A stretch of DNA of 64,000 nucleotides from Corallium rubrum (GCA_964035015.1 OZ036002.1:14966199-15030198), one strand, 5' to 3'. Shown: positions 23,561 through 34,230, numbered from the stretch's first letter. The notes: generated by a model from the sequence alone, not told the origin. Made by a program: numbers and translations.

Positions 23561-23688
23561 ACTATTTCCGAGATTACGTCTCCCTCGCTTTTTCTCCACG
23601 CGTGTGAAATGGACTCCACGCATGTCGAGATTAGCACCCTCACCGGGCTCCGGGCCTTCGGCCTTCGGCCCTACGCCCGGGCTCGGGG
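23486..23688 (-). mobile_element. SINE-like unit with (TA)n(AAAT)n tail (copy 2)
   Basis: On the - strand the head (CCCCGAGCCCGGGCGTAGGG..CCGAAGGCCCGGAGCCCGGT..GAGGGTGCTAATCTCGAC) is followed by a unique ~70 bp with CGCGTGG and a tail of TTTA and TA repeats. The head is nearly identical to the one at 40910. It sits inside the LINE frame right after the codons for KANIPS, so it inserted into the LINE. Confidence 0.65.
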
Positions 23689-23689
23689 A

Positions 23690-24141
23690 TGAAGGAATGT
23701 TAGCTTTAGTAAGTAATTGTTCATACGTGTCCGTTTTAGTGTTAAAAGTTGCACGTAAAGCCCGCTCTTGCACTCTTTCTATCTTACGCCTATCCAAAGC
23801 TCGACAAAAGTGCCATGCTAAATGGCAATACGTTAGAACAATCTGATAAATTTGAAGTTTAGCTTCTTCTGGAATAAGATTTCTTAAACGTATCATACAC
23901 CTACTTGCTTGCTAACCTTTTTACGTACCTCACTAATATGCTTGTTAAAATTAAGCTGTTCATCTATTTCCACACCGAGTAGCTTTATTGGCGTAGATTG
24001 CTCAATGGTGTATATTATAGCTTTATTGACGTAGATTGCTCAATGGTGTATATTGTAGCTTTATTGACGTAGATTGCTCAATGGGATTTCATTGTCATTT
24101 TGGTTCACTACTTGAATATTTGTCTTGGTGTTAGATGTCCG
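23690..24141 (-). pseudogene. LINE reverse transcriptase fragment (segment 1)
   Basis: On the - strand, TPIKLLGVEIDEQLNFNKHI and SEVRKKVSKQVGV (around 23905-24000) are followed after a frame break by RLRNLIPEEAKLQIYQIVLT, YCHLAWHFCRALDRRKIERV and QERALRATFNTKTDTYEQLL. This is the thumb/C-terminal part of a CR1/jockey-type reverse transcriptase. A 44-bp unit (TAGCTTTATTGACGTAGATT..GCTCAATGGTGTATAT) is tandemly triplicated at 23975-24085, another lesion. Confidence 0.88.
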
Positions 24142-24395
24142 CTATATACTATACTCTATATCTACAAGGCTAAAAAACTAGAACTTTGGTGAAATACTTT
24201 AGGTATTAACTTCTGATGTATCATACATGTGAAAGCCAATTCAAATATTAAGCTTTTGAAACGTTTTCAGCTTTCAGTCAAAGGACAAGAATTTCAAGAG
24301 CTGCCTTTACATTTAAATTAGTATTTATTTAAGACGGAATCAAAGTCAAAAAGAGGTAACACATTCATGCATTCTCATTTTTAACTTATTTCCTA

Positions 24396-24938
24396 TTTAG
24401 CTAGAAACTTAAAATTTCTACCCCAAATAGCACTTTTCAATAGCTTCTGTTTGATATATATCTCAGGGGCTGATTACATGAGCCGGGCTAGCCAGGCTAA
24501 CCGGGCTGACTCGTGTCACGAAATTCTTTCCCCGGCCACAAAAGGAGATTTTAATGAACGTTAGGGTTCGTTTACATCTAAACTAAACCAATACTTCTTT
24601 CTAAATTTACTTTATGCGAGTTTCCAAACCACAGTGAGATCCTCATCAATCGCGTGAGCCCAGTTAACCGGGCTAGCCCGGCTCATGTAAACAGGTCCTA
24701 ACTGATGTGCGTTTAGTATATTTCAAAAGAAAACTAAAATTCTATGACACTTGTAACAAGTCAATTTCCTGTCTATTTGTAGTATTATTTCGAGCAGCAG
24801 CAATTCGCATATTTTGGATATTTTAACGAGTTTTATAAGTCGCAGGATCTTGAACTATATGCATCAAACGAAAGATCATTCAACATATCTAACACCATGC
24901 ATACGTACACAACATACTTCAACGATGCGTAGTTCTGA
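24396..24938. repeat. Right arm of the long inverted duplication
   Basis: Inverse copy of 19238-19545 (AAATTTCTACCCCAAATAGC.. and GCAGGATCTTGAACTATATG..AACGATGCGTAGTTCT), interrupted by the MITE at 24463-24701. The MITE therefore inserted after the duplication. Confidence 0.85.
24463..24701. repeat. MITE, GGGGCTGATTACATGAGCC family
   Basis: TIRs of ~45 bp: GGGGCTGATTACATGAGCCG..GGCTAGCC..CGGGCTGACTCG against CGCGTGAGCCCAGTTAACCG..GGCTAGCCCGGCTCATGTAA..ACAGGTCC. It is inserted in the right arm of the inverted duplication, which supplies an empty-site comparison at 19238-19545. Confidence 0.85.
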
Positions 24939-25042
24939 AATTACTGGCCATCTTGCTTCCACAATTGACATGAAGCTTTAACCCGTACCGTGTATGTATC
25001 CGTAGAATAGTACCCGATCCGAAGCAATCTAAGATTAAGTTT

Positions 25043-27029
25043 TAAAGTGTCTATGACATGAAAAAATGGTATACGATTTTTTTGTACTAAGTGAAAGATA
25101 TACTTGTGAAAGGTAATCTCACGACGTTTGGATCATTTCGTCGCAAATTTTCCGAACTACGACTCTTCGAAGTTCACCTAAAACGACTCGAAGAGTGCGA
25201 AATTCCATCGCGCGGTCAGACCGGTTATCTGGTTACCTATGTGTGGACACATCTCAAGCCGACTAAACAAAATAACAGGTATCATTAGCCCTTTTTGAGC
25301 AAATTGGGATGGATATGGTTTCGAATAAAACAACTTTATTTTAGCGTTATAGTGAAATTCTATATTACCGATGTGTTGATGACTTCTGGATATTCATTTT
25401 TCCATTTGAAGCGCGAATATAAACACTCCTAGTAGGAATGAAGTTAGGCCAAGAAACTGTAAAACGTCGTCGACGTCGCCGTAAACTGTTGAAGTGATCG
25501 CAGCAGCGTCGTGAACAGAACCATTATAGAGGGTAGAATGTTGGTCTAAGAATTACGTTGTTTTGCGTGCAATTTTTGTGCAAGTTCGTCGTCGGTCTGG
25601 TCATGAGATTTGCTAAAAGTTAACTGTATGTTATATACTATAACAATAATCACTTAGAAATCAATTTGGCAGTGGTGTTACAGAGAACTGAAAAAAAAGT
25701 GAAAGTTAGTGATGTTAATGTTGGTCTTGAATGTATACACTGTACAGTTGTCCGCGTTCGATCCGTGCATATATGGTCAATTTAATCTCTAACGCGAGTT
25801 TCTTTACGTATTTATATCAGTAATAAGTATTTGGTTAAAAAGGGTCTGGCGAGCGAATGACCACGCAGTTTTATCGCCTGCGCAAATTATGTCGTGATTG
25901 AACAAACCAGCTGAAAATGCATGAGTCGCTGAAATGTGGGATATATAAACAGTAACTCAGATCAAAATAGTTACAAGTAATAGAACCAAGAACCAGAGCA
26001 GAAATATTGTAACGCTGGACGACTCGAACTAAAGTCGTACTGATCGAGGAGGTTTCTTTCGTATATCACAACAATCAGGTGGAATAATATATTTTAGGGA
26101 AAGGCCAATATATAAGATTATGTTTCGCCGCTATGATTATGGCCCAACCCAGCCTTCAAAAGGACGATACTGTGGTATGATATGGATCAGCCGCAAAATG
26201 ATTCGCATACACCAGAGTAACTCGACAGGCTTCACAGAAGAACGGAAATTATGTATGATGTACAAAAATCATTGCCCCGACTTTTGACTCACGCCACATC
26301 TTTGCTCTGCGCATTTTAAAGACCTTTTGTTATCCGCAGTGCTATTGGCTTTATAACATGAGAATCTAGCAAGACCCTACGTAATTTACTTGGACCCAGA
26401 AGCGATACTCATTATTGTCTATTGGAGTGTTGGCACACATGTGATTCCACCTGAGCCAACTGGCTTGAGATGCGTAAATATATTTTATAATATTATATAT
26501 AATAGAAACAGAATAGAAAATATTGCTGTTTTAGTTCTATTTGTTTTGTTAATACTCGGCAATATTCAGAATAATTCACTATTAACTGTAACACTCTGCC
26601 AAATCTTTGGACAATATTTCCCGAAGGAATGTAACCCCATCGACGATCACCTCTCGACTGCATCATGATCTGATGGTTCATCACTATCAGTATATATCAA
26701 CAAAAAACTGCTTAATCATATCCTCATTTGATTCTTCGTCTTCTGTAGCAACTGGTGACACAAAATATTCGTTTTCTGACTCGTTTTCAAAAACCCTATC
26801 TCGCTGTATCGATGAGTCCACATGCCTACGTCGTCGCTGCGTTAACTCAGTCCCAGACGTTTCGTACTTTTTACTCGAAAATATGGCAAAATTGGCATCT
26901 TCAACGTGTTGTAACTCGAAAAATATTCATCAGAATTACGCCAAACTTTCTGAGATTATTATTTGGCTGGACATCTTTCAGTCTGTGTAAAAAACGCCAT
27001 ACTCATTTTTTCATGTCATAGACACTTTA
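25043..27029. mobile_element. ~2-kb TIR transposon remnant
   Basis: TAAAGTGTCTATGACATGAA..AAAATG at the left is mirrored by CATTTTTTCATGTCATAGAC..ACTTTA at the right. Weaker inverted similarity continues ~200 bp inward (AATCTCACGACGTTTGG.. / inverse of ..CCAAACTTTCTGAGATT). The interior contains a THAP-like relic (26131-26350). The combination suggests a P-superfamily type element, but no clear 8-bp target duplication was found. Confidence 0.75.
26131..26350 (+). pseudogene. Decayed THAP-like zinc-finger fragment
   Basis: One + frame reads YDYGPTQPSKGRYCGMIWIS, then RKMIRIHQSNSTGFTEERKL and CMMYKNHCPDF, a TGA stop at 26285, then LTPHLCSAHFKDLL. The GRYC start and the CSAHF end match the C...C-x2-H-F layout of THAP DNA-binding domains, which occur in P-element-type transposases and host regulators. 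The second zinc ligand pair is unclear and the frame is broken, so this is a relic. Confidence 0.5.
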
Positions 27030-27113
27030 TGCACGAGCCAATCATGATCTAGTACACATATTCCGAGGTACTCAACGGAGACCAGAAAAAGAATTCGGAT
27101 ATTCTTACATAAA

Positions 27114-27120
<7 letters not shown>

Positions 27121-27199
<79 letters not shown>
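27121..27199. repeat. (TA)n microsatellite
   Basis: About 80 bp of TA, directly followed by the dispersed repeat at 27200. Confidence 0.97.
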
Positions 27200-27202
<3 letters not shown>

Positions 27203-27495
27203 TCATTTAGTGATTCAAAATACTGTGTTCACAAGTTTATGTATCTTTTGCCTACTGTTTTAAACTGTTTTCATAGGTCGTTGAGCAATATATTCACTTT
27301 AAAACTTTATAAATGTCGCTTGTAATTTTTGATTTGTCGCAGTTTTCCAAGCGTTTCTTTTAAAATTTGCTGTTTTCACATGCAACTGTCAAAACCGTTT
27401 GGATAATAAAACTCATTTGTATCCCTGTAGCTCTCAGTTGAATATATGTTTTTCTGTGCCAAGCGAAATAGTTATGAAAATCGATCAATTTTAAA
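27200..27495. repeat. Dispersed repeat, second copy of 21738-22035
   Basis: ATAGTTTCATTTAGTGATTC..AAAACTGTTTTCATAGGTCG..TTGGATAATAAAACTCATTT..GAAATAGTTATGAAAATCGA matches the 21.7-kb copy at roughly 85-90% identity, in direct orientation. Confidence 0.85.
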
Positions 27496-27699
27496 TGACG
27501 GAATGTAAAAAGATAACTTTTTGGACCGCGGTCAAGATACTTGTAAAATGCCGCCCGCTCACGTAGCCAATCAAATTACGAGAAAGCCTAGGATTTCGCC
27601 CGCTTACGTTTTAAGAGTTCTTTTAAATAAGACCAACTCAATTTTTGCTTCAAAAGCACTTCAGCAAGGTCTAAACATTGTTGCTGAATTAATCTGCTC

Positions 27700-28063
27700 T
27701 TAAGGTGGCTCGATAGGAAAAAGGAAAAAACAATCCGAAACATTTCACGGTGTATAGATCCGTACTTCGTTCTAGTTCCTTGCATGGCCCTAGTGTTACT
27801 CTTGAGTATTGAAAAGTGTTACACAGTCCACAATTTTCAGGAGGGGAGAAATCTTTGTTGTAATAAGTTCAGAAATTCTATTTTGCATTAAATCTGCATA
27901 TTACAATAAATGTAATTTGTCCAGATACACAAATGCTTAAGTGTAAAACTTCTCAATTATCATATCGGCACTGACACTAGGGTTATGCAAGGAACTACTA
28001 ATGTACACTGCAAAACGTTTTAAGGCAAAATATATATATATATTTCCTATCAATCCACCTTAA
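27700..28063. repeat. MITE with TTAAGGTGG termini
   Basis: TTAAGGTGGCTCGATAGGAA at the left is mirrored by TTCCTATCAATCCACCTTAA at the right; inner CCTTGCATGGCCCTAGTG and CACTAGGGTTATGCAAGG form a second inverted pair. About 364 bp. The next ~490 bp (28064-28550) are unassigned. Confidence 0.85.
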
Positions 28064-28554
28064 TGTTTAAATTCCCCTTTCTCATTTGACATTTATGTAG
28101 TACCTATAGCTGCAAATAGACTGCACTGCAGTAATACCGGTAATTAGCACAATTTTTAATTGCAATATTGAAAAAAGGAATACTAGATTGATTCTTGTAG
28201 CGCAAAAACACCATATCTAGAAAAGATACTTACACCGGCCCACGAGGACAAGAGAAAAATTGAAGGAAACCTGTCGGCCAACTTTTGTGTAAGGTCTGTC
28301 TAACGGCTACACTGCGCTCGTGTCATTCATGAGTTTCTTTTGTAATTTTTTCTTTTGTTGTTAAATCGTTAATGAAATTTAATACTGAAAAATTCAGAAT
28401 TTTTTGCTGGATTTTACAGCTTGCACAAGGTCATGCTTCAAAATATTTGCGCCAATGGACTTAGGAGATGGTTCGTTTTCGACTAGTCGTTCAATAAATT
28501 TACATTTCTTGCATGTTGAAGTAATATTTAAAACATGAGCCACAATGTTTTATC

Positions 28555-29035
28555 AAAACACTGCGAAATAGCTTCAGAAACGACCTATTTGGTAAATTAA
28601 TTGCATGGCCTAGTAATTTTGGAAAAACAACGTTGTCTTAGCCAAGAAAGTCAAAGCTAAAGTTAATAATAATAAATGAGGAAAAAGCAATGGAAGACAG
28701 TACAATGTCCGTGGTTTTTGATAACCTTACATATTACGTAAGTCACGAGGATTTTTTTTATCAAAAACCACGGACATTGTACTGACTTCCATTGCTTTTT
28801 TCTCATTTATTGTAATAATGAGATTTTCAGTAAGGTATAAATGGCAAAACACTTCTGCTCATTTATTAACTAGTCGGCTCAAATTTTAGATCCTAATTTC
28901 TTATTTGACTTTTATGTATTTTGCCTCCAGCTGCAGATGTTCCGAATGGTGATCACCAGTCAGAGGAAAAACAGGGAAAGCATGTTAGGGCATTGTTTTC
29001 CGAAAGTAAGTACATTATTGTGTTGAGAATTTTTA
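28555..29035 (+). repeat. Exon-containing duplicated segment, copy 1
   Basis: Shared with 29868-30185 (TAAGCCAAGAAAATCAAAGC.., GGTATAAATGGTAAAACACT..TCTGCTCATTTATTAAC.., exon, GTAAGTACATT) and, without the exon, with 34040-34230. A 130-bp hairpin at 28678-28808 (GTACAATGTCCGTGGTTTTT / AAAAACCACGGACATTGTAC) is present only in this copy, where it interrupts the aligned sequence. Confidence 0.8.
28931..29005 (+). CDS. 75-bp linker exon E1 (duplicated)
   Basis: The acceptor TTTTGCCTCCAG ends at 28930 and the donor GAAA followed by GTAAGT begins at 29006. The exon is exactly 75 bp, in phase 1-1, so it can be included or skipped without changing frame. After the split codon it encodes ADVPNGDHQSEEKQGK and HVRALFSE, a polar acidic linker. 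Its twin E2 lies 1,152 bp downstream with the same length, phase and splice sites, and ~200 bp of upstream intron is also shared. It fits the donor of exon D (T+CT = Ser) or of exon C (G+CT = Ala). Confidence 0.5.
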
Positions 29036-29819
29036 CCGTTTAAAAACGAGCTATTTGCGACTGTTTTTAGGCCAGCCTCAAAATTTTAGTTCTGTCTAGC
29101 AGGCGACCTGAGATTAGCCTGGCGTGAACTGAATCTCAGGCCAGACTCATGAAAACGATCTACAGTAAAATACAACCGACCTAAAGTCAGTCCGACGTGA
29201 GTACGGGCCGGGCTAGCCTGCGATCAGGCTCTTGTGGAGGGAGAGGGGGAGGGGAATGCAGACAAGAGAAAATTAGGGCCTGCACGGGTGCTAAGAATTT
29301 TAGATATCAGCGTCCTAAATTATGACCCAAACTTCTAATTGGTCGGTTTGCCTTATAAAGTCAATCATAAATGCAAATCATAAAGTGTGTTATAAACTTA
29401 TTCATAAAGGTGGATGTTGTGTACTGAAGTCTCACTAAAGGCAAAAGATCGGATTTTGAAATGAACTCGGAAATGCGGAAAAGTATACAATCAAACCATC
29501 ATCTTAATTTCGAGTGAAACGAAAAAACAGTATATTTATTGCAATAGATTCAAGAAGGAAGAAAGAATCACCAAAAATGCCAGTATGCAAACCATAGTAA
29601 GAATAACAATGACAAAATATTCAATAATCCACGCACAGTGGAAGTTCTCCGATCGATCAGTTTCTCTCAGTCGACAAGAAAGAAATGCTATTTGATTTGC
29701 TTTGTTCAGTTACACACGAACGAGCAAACGTCTGACATGTATTTATGCAGGGTTGATTGGCTTTATCTCAAATTGTAGAGTCCGTGCAGTCTCTCTACTT
29801 CCTTCCATCTTGCAAGAGC

Positions 29820-29862
29820 CTGCAAGCAGGCTAGGACCGGCCTCATGTAAACAGCCCCTAAG
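29820..29862. repeat. MITE terminus, CATGTAAACAGCCCCT family
   Basis: GCAAGCAGGCTAGGACCGGC..CTCATGTAAACAGCCCCTA is the right end of the family at 24463 and 36366. Its left end is not certain; GGCGTGAACTGAATCTCAGG near 29119 is a candidate. Confidence 0.55.
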
Positions 29863-29867
29863 CCAAG

Positions 29868-30185
29868 AAAATCAAAGCTGAAGTTAATATGTAAACAACG
29901 AGGATTTTTTTATCAGATAAAACCACGGTCATGGTATATATAGTGATTTTCCATTGTGTTTCCTCATCAATTATTAGAATTTTTGAATAAGGTATAAATG
30001 GTAAAACACTTCTGCTCATTTATTAACCACTCCTCAAATTTAAGATCCTATTTCTTATTTGACTTTTATGTGTTGCCTACAGCTGCAGATGTTTCCAGTG
30101 GTGATCGCCAGCCAGAGGAAAGACACGAAAACGATGCTCAGACCTTGGCTTTGGAAAGTAAGTACATTGTAGTGTTGACAATAAA
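29868..30185 (+). repeat. Exon-containing duplicated segment, copy 2
   Basis: Tandem copy of 28555-29035 including exon E2. The hairpin present in copy 1 is not here (AACGAGGATTTTTTTATCAG reads through). Downstream to 30950 only GT-rich DNA and unassigned intron were seen. Confidence 0.8.
30083..30157 (+). CDS. 75-bp linker exon E2 (tandem copy of E1)
   Basis: The acceptor TGTGTTGCCTACAG ends at 30082 and the donor GGAAA followed by GTAAGT begins at 30158. It encodes ADVSSGDRQPEERHENDAQ and TLALE, clearly related to E1 (ADVPNGDHQSEE...). Length (75 bp) and phase (1-1) are identical to E1, and differences keep the frame open, which suggests selection on coding capacity. The E1 donor joined to E2 gives A+CT = Thr. 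No exon further downstream could be identified, so the 3' end of the gene probably lies outside the window or was missed. Confidence 0.5.
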
Positions 30186-30949
30186 ATTCACAGAAACCTT
30201 AACTTAGTGGTCGAAACTCAAAACCGGGACCCACTTGTCCGAGACAAATGTCTGTCGTAGTATGGGGTGGGTGCATGGATGGGAGTGTGCGTGTGGCGGT
30301 TGGGTGTGTCCCGGATGTGTGTAAGTGGGTGGATAGCTGGCTATTTTACTGGTTGACGGGCTGTGTGTGTAAAGTAAGGTGACTATATAAAATATAAGCT
30401 ATGTCAGTAATTGGATACTGAGAAGCTAATGGCCCTCAAATACCAATAGAACAGTAGTTCGCAGAACTAATGTGAAAACTATTGCGGAAACAAATTATGT
30501 TGATTTTGTGGAAAGATAAAAACTGGTGAAAAACCCTCTAGGCACAAGAGAGAACCAACAACTCGATTTACATGAAGCTAATATAGTCAACCATCCGAGT
30601 ACTAACCTGATTCAATTAGGCTTAACTTTAGTGGCTTGAGGCAGCGCGCTTACAGCGTGTGCATCTTGCGCCTCTCACCCTGTGTACGTGTGTGGACATG
30701 TATATGTAAGTAAGTACGTATGTAGGTAATAATTTAAGAGCTACAGACGTAGGCAAGCATGTTTTTTATTGTGATCTTTAGTGTAACCTGCTGTAGGACT
30801 TGTTGTTTGTTTCCTTTTGCCCAGGTTTCAACCTTGCATTCGGGACTACGCGTGTAGTCTTCAGTGGACTGCATGCATGACATTCTCGTATATTGTGCTT
30901 ATTTTTGGTATTTTTTTCGAAAGACGCGAGCCCCCCACCCAAACCGAAA

Positions 30950-31330
30950 CTATAGTAGTGATTAAACATTTTTTTGCGCAGTGATTAATCATTTCTGCAT
31001 AGTGATTAATAATTTTTGGCATAGTAATTACGCATTTTTTTGCACAGTGATTAAACATTTTTTGCACAGTAATTAAACATTTTCTGAACAGTGATTAAAC
31101 ATTTTTCGCACAGTGATTAAACATTTTTTGCACAATGATCAATCATTTTTTGCACAGTAATTAAACATTTTTTGCGCAGTAATTAAACATTTTCTGAACA
31201 GTGATTAAACAGTTTTCGCATAGCGATTAAACATTTTTTTACAGTGATTAAAGATTTTTTCGCATAGTTATTAAACAGTTTGGAAAGTGATTGCACATTT
31301 TTTGCACAGTGATTACACATAGTGAATTAA
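30950..31330. repeat. ~24-bp minisatellite, ~15 units
   Basis: Units of the form CAGTGATTAAACATTTTTTG with C/T variation (GCACAG, GAACAG, GCATAG) run in tandem. A second, looser block of TAGTCATATAG-type words follows at ~31520-31865. Confidence 0.92.
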
Positions 31331-32147
31331 TTAGTTCATTTCTGACAGCTTGTGTTTAGAAACGAATTCGTTTAAAAAATTCCGACATTTTGTATGGTTA
31401 CATTACCAAGCAAGCCTTTCTTTTGGTGGATATCAAGATACCATGAAGGAATCTATGCATTGTTTCTGCCTAATTTTTCTAGTTTTTTTGTTTTGCCATG
31501 TATAACCATGCATGCATGACATATGGTCGTATATAGTATGGTCATATCGTCAGTATAGTCATATAATCTAAATAGCAGTCATTATCGAATACTAAACAGT
31601 GATAGTAATTTAGTAAATTGCCATTAAATTAGCCGTTACGTAGTCATAATTTGTTATCATAGTTTGCAGTTATATACTGTAGTAGCCATATACAGTCAGT
31701 GAATAATCATGCAGTCTTTAGTTGTGGTTAATATAGTTATATAGCCAATAGTCATATAGTTCGTAGCCATGTATAGTTACACCAGTCGTATAATTTGTAG
31801 TCATTAGTGATATGACTCTGTAATAATTTGTGTCTAATTAGTCATATAGTCACTAGTCATTGTCGACGGTATCAATGGATTGAAGTTGGAAATTTAATCG
31901 GCAGTTTTGGAGTGCATTTTAATATTCTTCAAACAAGTATAATGTAGACAACAAACATTTTAACAATTTCCGGAGCGTTAAGGTTTTTCGAAGTACTATA
32001 TATTGTTGGACAAGCTAAAACGTTCTCACTAATGCATAGGATGTAAGTTTTCTGTTTTTTAAATTTGGGCCATTCCAAATTAATTTATTGATTTACCGAT
32101 GCAGCAACGAGATTTTGCCAAATTTTCAATTTGAACAATTTTTAATT

Positions 32148-32920
32148 TAATAATATACATAAAAAAATTTCTCAATTCTGATTGGCTGAGAGATTTTGTA
32201 ATTTTTTTAATTTGCACAAATATCATTTTTTACTAGAAAAAAAGCTCTTCCTGTTAATTTTTTTTTATGTATGTTATTTGAACAAAGCATTTTGTATAGG
32301 TAATCGCATGAGGCCGAGGAAAATTAAGGTTTAATTTCACGAGTGTTTTCAAAATTCTACAAAATTGCCCGAGTCGCGAAGCGACGAGGGTTATTTGTAA
32401 GATTTTGAAAACACGAGTGAAATTAAAGCTTTATTTTACGAGAACTCGTGCGATTATGTGTTAATAATATAGCGGGCAAAATTATTTAAGAGCTATGTTA
32501 TGTCCAGAAAATGGCGAAGTACAATTTTCCTTATCACGGTCGGCGCTCGGCAACATTCCAAATTTTCCTCGCTCTATCGCTGTGCATGTAGCTTTCTTTT
32601 TGTAGACACAGGCAAAAGTTCGTAAATTTTCTACTGTATTCATTTTCACTAATAGTTTACACTCCTTCAATAGTTCAAATTAGTTCAAAGTAAACAAAAA
32701 AGCATTTTCAGACCGAAAAACCTTGCAGATTTGTTGAAAACATTGTCAGTCCTCTGAGGTTCACTGTTGCTAAGTAACCAAGCGACCAATCACATGCAAG
32801 TACTGCTGATCAAGGAACCAATCAAGTGCAAGTAATTTTGCCCTGAATTACAAAAAAATGCCCTCCTCATTAGCCAATCATATTCGAGAAATTTTGCCCT
32901 CTATATTATTAGATTAGAAA
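32148..32920. repeat. TIR element around a nested hairpin
   Basis: TAATATACATAAAAAAATTT..CTCAATTCTGATTGGCT at the left is mirrored by AGCCAATCATATTCGAGAAA..TTTTGCCCTCTATATTA at the right. Inside, 32322-32450 is a hairpin (TAATTTCACGAGTGTTTTCA / TGAAAACACGAGTGAAATTA) around CGAGTCGCGAAGCGACGAGG. Confidence 0.7.
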
Positions 32921-32954
32921 GATTCTCTTTATGATAAATTTTTTCATGCATATT

Positions 32955-33122
32955 ATTAATAAGTAATAGCATGATTTTTGGTGCAATTTGGAAAAAACAC
33001 GCACTCGTGAGTTTTTCAAAGACCTCAAATGGCACTCGTCCTTTGGACTCGTGCAATTTTGAGTCTTTGAAAAAGTCACTCGTGCATGTTTTTTCCAAAT
33101 TGCATTCGAAACCATGCTATTA
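32955..33122. repeat. Foldback with AAGTAATAGCATGA ends
   Basis: Arms of ~75 bp: TAATAGCATGATTTTTGGTG..CAATTTGGAAAAAACACGCA..CTCGTGAGTTTTTCAAAGAC mirrored at 33045-33122. The same terminal word begins and ends the foldback at 38294-38400, so they are one family. Confidence 0.88.
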
Positions 33123-33158
33123 CCTATACTACTACCACTACTACTACTACTACCACTA

Positions 33159-33189
<31 letters not shown>

Positions 33190-33428
33190 CACTACCACTA
33201 CCACTACCACTACGACTACCACTACCACTACCACTACCACTACTACTACCACTACTACTACCACCACCACCACTACTACTACCACTACTACTACCACTAC
33301 TACTACCACTACTACTACCACTACTACTACTACTACCACTACCACTACCACTACCACCACTACCACCACCACCACTACCACTACCACTACCACAACCACT
33401 AGTACTACCACTACCACTACCACTACCA

Positions 33429-33470
<42 letters not shown>

Positions 33471-33509
33471 ATAATAATAATAATAATAATAATAATCATC
33501 ATCATCATC

Positions 33510-33577
<68 letters not shown>
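33123..33577. repeat. 455-bp trinucleotide tract (ACT/ACC, then AAT)
   Basis: Tandem ACT with interspersed ACC, then AAT with a short ATC block. It begins exactly where the foldback ends, so it may have grown from that terminus. Homopolymeric reading frames on both strands are artefacts. Confidence 0.97.
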
Positions 33578-33583
<6 letters not shown>

Positions 33584-34029
33584 TCTTTAACCACTGGAGT
33601 AGACGAAAAAATATCTATTTTAGCTACGTTTGCGGCTTATATGTATAATTGAAGGAAAAAACACCTTTTGAGCTACAGTGTTCTATTGTATATAATCTTT
33701 ACCTTTATTCTGAACGACGCCTATTTTGTGAACCTCCAAAAATATGTAAATCAATAAATTAAATTGGAGTGGGAATTTTGATTTGAATGTTGATCATTCT
33801 GCTTGTATTCTGTTAGCCCTAGCTTGGATGATGACGTTTTGCATTTAACCGTGTACGTGGCGTTGTGCATTCCTGACGCTCAGTGGCAGTGTAGGATGTT
33901 TATTAGTAAGACAAGTCTGACAATTTTGACGTTTGTTCATGTACTGTTTAATAAACGAGCAGGAGTATTTTATCAGATATAAAACACGAGGCGATAGCCG
34001 AGTATATACTGCGTATGTTTTGAATAGCC

Positions 34030-34230
34030 TTAAAAAATTACCCATTTGGTGAGTTCATTAGTTCATTGGCGTCGTAATTTTGAAAAATAACGGTGTCTAA
34101 GCCAAGAAAATTGAAGCGAAAGTTTTTGTAATCAGGAGGACTTCTTTATATAACAATGGACATGGTAATACTGATTTTCTTTGTCAGGTTTTTCTCATTA
34201 ATATTTCTTGAGTTTTTGAAAATTTCTATA
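34030..34230 (+). repeat. Third, exonless copy of the duplicated segment
   Basis: CCCATTTGGTGAGTTCATTA..GTCGTAATTTTGAAAAATAA..CGGTGTCTAAGCCAAGAAAA matches 28590-28650 and 29868 onward, but diverges before the acceptor and 75-bp exon would occur. No ADV-type coding was found after it. Unassigned DNA continues to ~34712. Confidence 0.6.

Noticed and set aside
26607..27021. 127- and 88-codon overlapping proteins on the + strand
   Set aside because: They lie in the right inverted-repeat region of the 2-kb TIR element, overlap each other and resemble no family.
33086..33652. Long Thr-, Val-, Leu- or Ser-rich proteins
   Set aside because: They are translations of a trinucleotide microsatellite; every frame on both strands stays open.
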